Part shown: piece by piece, positions 1-5,207 of the stretch | How the letters are laid out: each line of letters opens with the position of its first letter | Numbering within the stretch: the stretch's first letter is position 1 | Assembly: GCA_030591305.1 (NCBI GenBank) | Contig: JAUVBI010000219.1 | Span: forward strand, 1 to 5,207 | Reading direction: 5' to 3' | DNA length: 5,207 nt | DNA from: Pseudomonadota bacterium | Lineage (GTDB): Bacteria; Pseudomonadota; Gammaproteobacteria; Pseudomonadales; Halieaceae | Notes under the pieces: generated by a model | The model's input: only the letters and a program-made list of their open reading frames with translations | What the model was told of the DNA's origin: nothing | Databases searched by the model: none | Program-made: the position numbers and the translations under genes

Positions 1-101
1 CAATGGTAGAGCATCCGGCAGTTTAACAGCCTCTCGCCCCCAGCGCATGCGATTTGCCGAAAGCAAAAGATGTATTTGCCCGTAGTTTCTGCCATCTTAA
101 G

Positions 102-110
102 TGCTACACT
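102..110 (+). promoter_or_regulatory. Candidate extended -10 promoter upstream of DUF1249-cpdA
   Basis: The sequence TGCTACACT fits an extended -10 element (TG, one base, then TACACT, which matches 4 of 6 bases of TATAAT). No good -35 lies 16-18 bases upstream, which extended -10 promoters can tolerate. Transcription would begin near 117 and leave a leader of about 100 bases before the chosen DUF1249 start. This is a motif match only; the rest of 1-216 shows nothing else I can name. Confidence 0.3.
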
Positions 111-216
111 CAAAACATGTCTATGGCATTACAGGGCGTTCGTCGAGGGCAGGGGTGTACTCGTCGCAAAACGTCTTGGTAATCGGGATGGCCCCGTATG
201 GCCTGGGGCTCCAACT

Positions 217-684
217 ATGGGAATTGACGTGCAGCTTGCCAAAAAAAGAACGTATAAGCTGAATCTAAAAGACCTCCACTGCGTGTGTGAGGCCAACTAT
301 GCCCGTTTTATGCGCCTCTTTCCGGACTATGAGATTTGTAACCGCCGGGAATTTATTCTCGGGCGCGCGCGGGTGCAACTGGATGTGGCAGAGCGTTGTC
401 GTTACACCACCATTTTCCGGGTGGCGCAACAGGGCGAGGACAGTCATTGGCTGGGCGGGCTGAAACTTGAGGTCAGGCTGTATCACGATGCCCGTATGGC
501 TGAAGTGGGAATGTTTCAGTCCCATCGCCGCATTGAGGCGCGCTATCAATATCCGAATGAGCGCATGTATCAGCAGGATGAGAAAGGTCAGCAAAATCAA
601 TTTCTGGCAGACTGGTTGGAGTATTGCCTGCACCACGGTTTGAGTGACATAGAGCCTCTCCGAATTCCCGGTGCCCGCAGCTGA
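217..684 (+). CDS. yqiB: DUF1249 family protein (YqiB-like)
   Basis: Conserved gammaproteobacterial protein of unknown biochemical function, probably cytoplasmic since no signal peptide or membrane segment is seen. Family landmarks, numbered from the chosen start, are CEANYARFMRLFP (24-36), RYTT (62-65), VRLYHDARMAEV (86-97), YPN (112-114) and QQDEKGQQNQFLADWL (119-134). The last is close to the C-terminal block of E. coli YqiB. The product is 155 residues against about 140 for E. coli. The frame stays open upstream to an ATG at 70, but the 49 extra residues resemble nothing in the family. I chose the ATG at 217, eleven residues before the conserved region and preceded by GGGG at 205-208. A GTG at 229 is an alternative. 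The gene sits directly before cpdA, as in E. coli and Pseudomonas, which supports the assignment. Identity is secure; the start is less so. Confidence 0.9.
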   Translation: MGIDVQLAKKRTYKLNLKDLHCVCEANYARFMRLFPDYEICNRREFILGRARVQLDVAERCRYTTIFRVAQQGEDSHWLGGLKLEVRLYHDARMAEVGMFQSHRRIEARYQYPNERMYQQDEKGQQNQFLADWLEYCLHHGLSDIEPLRIPGARS

Positions 685-691
685 TCCGGGA

Positions 692-1543
692 ATGCCCTTG
701 ACACATACGCCCACAAAACACCGCCCCATTCACCTCGACCACCCCGGGGGTACCGTGCAACTGGTGCAGCTAACCGACTGCCATCTGGGTCACTCTCCAG
801 GCAGTAAATTACAGGGAATGAATACCGACCACTCCCTGCAAGCCGTCATCGACCTGGTTAAGCGGGAGCGCAAACAGACAGACCTGGTGCTCGGCACGGG
901 CGATTTGTCGGACCACGGCGCCAATGCGGCCTATGGGCGTCTCTATCAATATTTTGGACAGATCTGTGAGGCCAGTTTCTGGTTGCCTGGCAATCATGAT
1001 AACTGGTGCGATATGGCTGCTGATTCCGGTGCCAATCAGCAGTTGAGTAATGAGATCAGGGTCGGCAATTGGCAAATTCTTATGCTGGACTCCCAGGTTC
1101 CGGGTGCAATCGGTGGAGAGTTGGGGGCCGGGCAATTGACATTATTGGACGATTGTCTGCAACGTGCGGGCAGGGAGGGGCTGCACACGCTAATTTGTCT
1201 GCATCATCAGCCCGTTGCAATTGGCAGTGATTGGCTGGACCAACAAATGCTAGCTGATGCGGAGGAGTTTTTTACCCTTGTCGAGCAACACAGCTCTGTT
1301 AAGGCAATTCTCTGGGGGCATATCCACCAGCAAATCGACAGGGAGCGGGATGGTATCGCGCTGCTGGCGACGCCATCGACCTGTGTTCAGTTTGCCCCGG
1401 GGCATGCAGCGTTCAAAGTTGATGATCTGCCACCGGGCTATCGCTGGCTGGATCTTGCGCCGGATGGAACAATAAGTACCGGTGTGTCGCGGGTACAGGG
1501 CATTTCTTTCACTGTGGAGCTGGATTCTGGAGGATATCTATAG
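692..1543 (+). CDS. cpdA: 3',5'-cyclic-AMP phosphodiesterase CpdA
   Basis: Cytoplasmic class III phosphodiesterase of the calcineurin-like metallophosphoesterase superfamily. It hydrolyses 3',5'-cAMP to 5'-AMP and so lowers the signal read by CRP/Vfr regulators. The two-metal motifs are intact, numbered from ATG 692: D29 and H31 (TDCHL), D71 (GTGDLSDH), N101-H102 (LPGNHD), H171 (LHHQP), and H210/H212 (GHIHQ). All lie at a constant offset of 7 from the E. coli residues as I recall them, so the core has no net insertion or deletion. LLATPSTCVQF near 224-234 is also typical of CpdA. The length is 283 residues against 275. A GTG at 671 is in frame, would add seven residues and would overlap the DUF1249 stop. 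I preferred the ATG, which lies seven bases past that stop; neither start has a clear Shine-Dalgarno sequence. Co-transcription with DUF1249 is likely. Confidence 0.95.
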   Translation: MPLTHTPTKHRPIHLDHPGGTVQLVQLTDCHLGHSPGSKLQGMNTDHSLQAVIDLVKRERKQTDLVLGTGDLSDHGANAAYGRLYQYFGQICEASFWLPGNHDNWCDMAADSGANQQLSNEIRVGNWQILMLDSQVPGAIGGELGAGQLTLLDDCLQRAGREGLHTLICLHHQPVAIGSDWLDQQMLADAEEFFTLVEQHSSVKAILWGHIHQQIDRERDGIALLATPSTCVQFAPGHAAFKVDDLPPGYRWLDLAPDGTISTGVSRVQGISFTVELDSGGYL

Positions 1544-3541
<1,998 letters not shown>

Positions 3542-3549
<8 letters not shown>

Positions 3550-3569
3550 TAAAACTACCCCCCAAATTA
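3542..3569. repeat. Tandem 10-base direct repeat CCCCAAATTA just after parE
   Basis: CCCCAAATTA occurs at 3542-3551 and again at 3560-3569, offset by 18 bases. The similarity continues loosely for six more bases (13 of 16 identical). It lies right at the junction between parE and the recombinase module. It could be a protein-binding site of that module, a junction scar, or chance in a C-then-A/T-rich stretch. Confidence 0.45.
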
Positions 3570-3599
3570 GAATAACTATTTCCTGATAGAAACGAACTT

Positions 3600-3627
3600 T
3601 TGGCTAAACATGGCCTCACAGTAATAT
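3600..3627 (+). promoter_or_regulatory. Weak promoter candidate for the primase-like/recombinase pair
   Basis: TTGGCT (3600-3605) matches four of six bases of the -35 consensus. TAATAT (3622-3627) matches four of six bases of the -10, with 16 bases between them. The predicted transcript would start near 3634, about 36 bases before the ATG at 3671. The scores are modest; read-through from parE is the alternative. Confidence 0.25.
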
Positions 3628-3670
3628 TGCCCGCGTGTTTCGGATGTAAATCTATCCTGGAGCAGAAGCT

Positions 3671-4072
3671 ATGCACAATATCAACGAACAGGCATTGGTT
3701 AAGTTAGTCTTTACTCACTATCACGATTCTCTAATGACATCTGAGCGCGCCCGACTATTTCTGAATGAGATTGGCTTTGGCGATCCACATTTGATAAAGC
3801 AACTCCATTTGGGTTTTTCAGATCGCAGTTTGGGCTTTGAGTTGCCGAAAAGGAATACACCTTCCGGAGCTGCGGTGCGGGGAGCCCTGCGTGGAATTGG
3901 CTTACTAAAGTCTTCCGGGCATGAATTGTTGCGAGGCTGCGTTGTATTCCCCCTGATTGATGACCAGAAACTTGTAGTAGGTGGTTACGCTTTTAGAATT
4001 GAAGCTTTTGAAAAGTCGGGAAGTCTCGAGCCAGTTTGCTGGGTTTTGAACAGGCCCTGGTCAATACAATGA
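3671..4072 (+). CDS. Small primase-like protein: N-terminal catalytic-core (Toprim_N-like) domain only
   Basis: This 133-residue product resembles the N-terminal part of the DnaG-type primase catalytic core. The conserved pattern is ARLFLNEIGF...LIKQLHLGFSDR (27-52), then GALRGIGLLKSSG (71-83), then ELLRGCVVFPLIDDQKLVVGGYAFRI (85-110), equivalent to DnaG's 'rGl...LGya...fPi.d..g.vvgfggR'. Wording such as YHDSL, LGFSDRSLGFELP and GLLKSSGHE matches, as I recall them, the large CHC2-zinc-finger proteins encoded beside tyrosine recombinases. Here the zinc finger is absent from the N-terminus, and the protein ends where the acidic TOPRIM core would begin, so primer synthesis by this protein alone is unlikely; DNA binding or partnering with the recombinase is only inference. 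The ATG has a good Shine-Dalgarno (GGAG, 3659-3662, eight-base gap). Its stop overlaps the recombinase start as ATGA. These signals favour a translated gene, although it could be a decayed remnant of a larger one. Confidence 0.75.
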   Translation: MHNINEQALVKLVFTHYHDSLMTSERARLFLNEIGFGDPHLIKQLHLGFSDRSLGFELPKRNTPSGAAVRGALRGIGLLKSSGHELLRGCVVFPLIDDQKLVVGGYAFRIEAFEKSGSLEPVCWVLNRPWSIQ

Positions 4073-5034
4073 AACGTGGAGCCCACAACCTGACACTGGA
4101 AGAGGGTTTGCAGTTTTACTTAAACGACTGCATGTCCCGTGGTCATTCGAATAAAACAGTCGATGGAAGGCGCAGCAGCCTCGGCGCCTTCGTCCGTTGG
4201 TGCTATGAACAGAATATTCGATTTGTTGAAGAGATTGAGCAGGCAACTCTGGAATTGTACCGAGGTTATATCAGTTCCTACTATGATCCTCGACGATGTA
4301 AAAAACTGGATATAGCGACCCAAAGAAGCCGATTGACGGCTGTTCGTATGCTTTTGCGGAGGCTGCATTACCATCAATTGATTCCAAGTAATGCGGCTGC
4401 CTTCTTCGAGTTGCCCACGGTCCCCCATCGTATTCCCAAGGCCGTGCTCAGTGAGAAAGAAATTGAGTTGATTCTCGCGCACGTATTACTCTATGGAAAG
4501 AAGGGTATTCGAGATAGGGCGATACTGGAGACGTTCTACGCCACAGGTATTCGGCGAATGGAATTAGGCCGACTTGCCATCACAGATATTGACACATCCA
4601 AACGGGTGTTACGGGTAAACGCGGGAAAAGGAGGCAAGGACCGCCGCGTGCCTATTGCCGGGCGCGCCTGCTCCTGGATTGATCGATACCTGAAAGAAAT
4701 TCGTCCCAGGGTCAGCCATACCGATTCGGGCCCCACTCTATTTTTATCTGATAAAGGCTATCCCCTGGCACCGAACCAGTTGAGCCGTATAGGCGGAAAT
4801 TATATTCATCTAGCGGGTGTAAACAAACCCGGTGCTTGTCATCTGTGGCGACATAGTGCGGCTACACTTATGTTGGAGAACGGGGCTGGGCTACGCTACA
4901 TTCAGGAAATGTTGGGGCACGCTAGCATTACAACGACCCAAATATATACCCATGTAACCATTATGCAATTGAAGGAGGTTTATGCAAAAACTCATCCAGC
5001 GGCACAACAGGTTGGCCAGGACGGCATTTATTGA
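4069..5034 (+). CDS. Tyrosine recombinase (phage-integrase family, XerC/D-like)
   Basis: Site-specific DNA recombinase that cuts and rejoins strands through a 3'-phosphotyrosine link. The N-terminal SAM-like DNA-binding domain (about 8-105) includes LEEGLQFYLNDCMSRGHSNKT. The catalytic domain (about 125-310) has the whole active-site set: R162 (ATGIRRMEL), K187 (GKGGKDRRVP), H258 and R261 (HLWRH), H284 (LGHASI) and nucleophile Y293 (QIYTHV). It ends with KTHPA, a tail I recall from recombinases partnered with CHC2-primase-like proteins and IS91-type elements. A TTG at 4036 would extend the frame by eleven residues. I chose the ATG at 4069 because it forms an ATGA overlap with the preceding stop, giving 321 residues, and leads quickly into the family start. 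It is unlikely to be the housekeeping XerC or XerD, given the paired gene and lower GC (23 of 60 bases at 4201-4260 against 41 of 60 at 2461-2520 in parE). Substrate sites are unknown. Confidence 0.93.
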   Translation: MKRGAHNLTLEEGLQFYLNDCMSRGHSNKTVDGRRSSLGAFVRWCYEQNIRFVEEIEQATLELYRGYISSYYDPRRCKKLDIATQRSRLTAVRMLLRRLHYHQLIPSNAAAFFELPTVPHRIPKAVLSEKEIELILAHVLLYGKKGIRDRAILETFYATGIRRMELGRLAITDIDTSKRVLRVNAGKGGKDRRVPIAGRACSWIDRYLKEIRPRVSHTDSGPTLFLSDKGYPLAPNQLSRIGGNYIHLAGVNKPGACHLWRHSAATLMLENGAGLRYIQEMLGHASITTTQIYTHVTIMQLKEVYAKTHPAAQQVGQDGIY

Positions 5035-5128
5035 GGTGCCATTGTAGAGGGCCTATTTTTTGTGCCCCTGAACTAGGAAAGGCCACTAATAAGGATCTGA
5101 AAGTGGTGCTAAAATTTGGCTATTTGTG

Positions 5129-5153
5129 CTTTCCAACTCGTAAAGTTGGAGAG
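5129..5153. repeat. Inverted repeat with 10-base arms and 5-base spacer, possible recombinase core site
   Basis: CTTTCCAACT (5129-5138) faces AGTTGGAGAG (5144-5153) across the spacer CGTAA. The inner seven positions are perfectly complementary; of the outer three, two pair and one is a G-T. There is no T-run after it on either strand, so it is not an obvious terminator. Short arms around a 5-8 base centre are the usual plan of a tyrosine-recombinase core site, and it lies 94 bases after the recombinase gene. That role is inference. An RNA hairpin holding GGAG in its 3' arm is the other reading. No convincing terminator is seen elsewhere in 5035-5207. Confidence 0.55.
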
Positions 5154-5188
5154 GAATATGCTTGTATACTACCGTAGATCGTAATTGT

Positions 5189-5204
5189 ATTCATCCACAT
5201 GAAT
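5189..5204. repeat. Small perfect inverted repeat near the window end
   Basis: ATTCAT (5189-5194) and ATGAAT (5199-5204) are exact complements with a 4-base loop. It is short and A/T-rich, so chance is quite possible. It is recorded because it lies in the gene-free tail beside the larger inverted repeat. Confidence 0.25.
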
Positions 5205-5207
5205 GGG

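Noticed and set aside
1..48. Open frame on the - strand, MRWGREAVKLPDALPL, running off the window edge from an ATG at 48-46.
   Set aside because: Only 16 codons, no clear ribosome-binding site, and I do not recognise the sequence. It could be the start of a divergent gene, but the support is too thin.
70..216. N-terminal extension of the DUF1249 frame back to ATG 70.
   Set aside because: The added residues match nothing in the family, and the candidate -10 element at 102-110 would lie inside it.
3599..3606. Eight-base direct repeat TTTGGCTA at 3599-3606 and 5115-5122, as possible module ends.
   Set aside because: No extension of the match on either side, and a match of this length between these two spacers is not surprising by chance.
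5048..5069. GGGC ... TATTTTTT ... GCCC as a terminator for the recombinase gene.
   Set aside because: The stem is only four bases and the T-run lies in the loop rather than after the stem.
5129..5153. The inverted repeat as an integron attC site.
   Set aside because: GTTGGAG does not fit the GTTRRRY core, the first half does not fit RYYYAAC, and the site is too short.
5164..5170. TATACT (5165-5170) as a strong -10 promoter element.
   Set aside because: Five of six bases fit, but no acceptable -35 at the right distance and no gene visible after it in the remaining 37 bases.
5158..5184. Eight-codon frame MLVYYRRS just after the hairpin, with GGAG/AGGA in front.
   Set aside because: Too short to support as a gene or leader peptide; no downstream gene is visible for it to control.

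Overview
The window reads as chromosomal DNA of a gammaproteobacterium. The left two thirds hold a conserved housekeeping block on the + strand: a DUF1249 (YqiB-like) protein, CpdA (cyclic-AMP phosphodiesterase) and ParE (topoisomerase IV subunit B). All three are close matches in length and motif spacing to the Escherichia coli/Pseudomonas versions. In those relatives the order is nudF, DUF1249, cpdA, yqiA, parE. Here the yqiA esterase gene is missing between cpdA and parE, and no nudF is visible in the 216 bases before DUF1249. Genus cannot be fixed from this sequence; a marine or soil Pseudomonas/Cellvibrio-like lineage is only a guess.

Layout: 1-216 is a leader with one candidate extended -10 promoter. 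DUF1249 (217-684) and cpdA (692-1543) are almost contiguous and probably co-transcribed. A 103-base gap (1544-1646) precedes parE (1647-3536). After parE comes a 134-base spacer with a hairpin over the parE stop, a 10-base direct repeat and a weak promoter candidate.

The right third (3671-5034) is different in character: a two-gene, apparently mobile module, visibly less GC-rich than parE. The first gene encodes a 133-residue protein that resembles only the N-terminal half of a DnaG-type primase catalytic core. It lacks both the CHC2 zinc finger normally found before it and the complete TOPRIM domain normally found after it. The second gene encodes a tyrosine recombinase with a complete catalytic set. 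The two are joined by an ATGA stop/start overlap, so they are likely made together. The last 173 bases hold no gene, but contain a 10-base-arm inverted repeat with a 5-base spacer that looks like a recombinase core site.

The most interesting item is this reduced primase-core/recombinase pair beside parE. From memory, full-length CHC2-primase-like proteins paired with such recombinases occur in other Proteobacteria, sometimes next to IS91-type transposases. A version cut down to the Toprim_N piece yet still translationally coupled is unusual.
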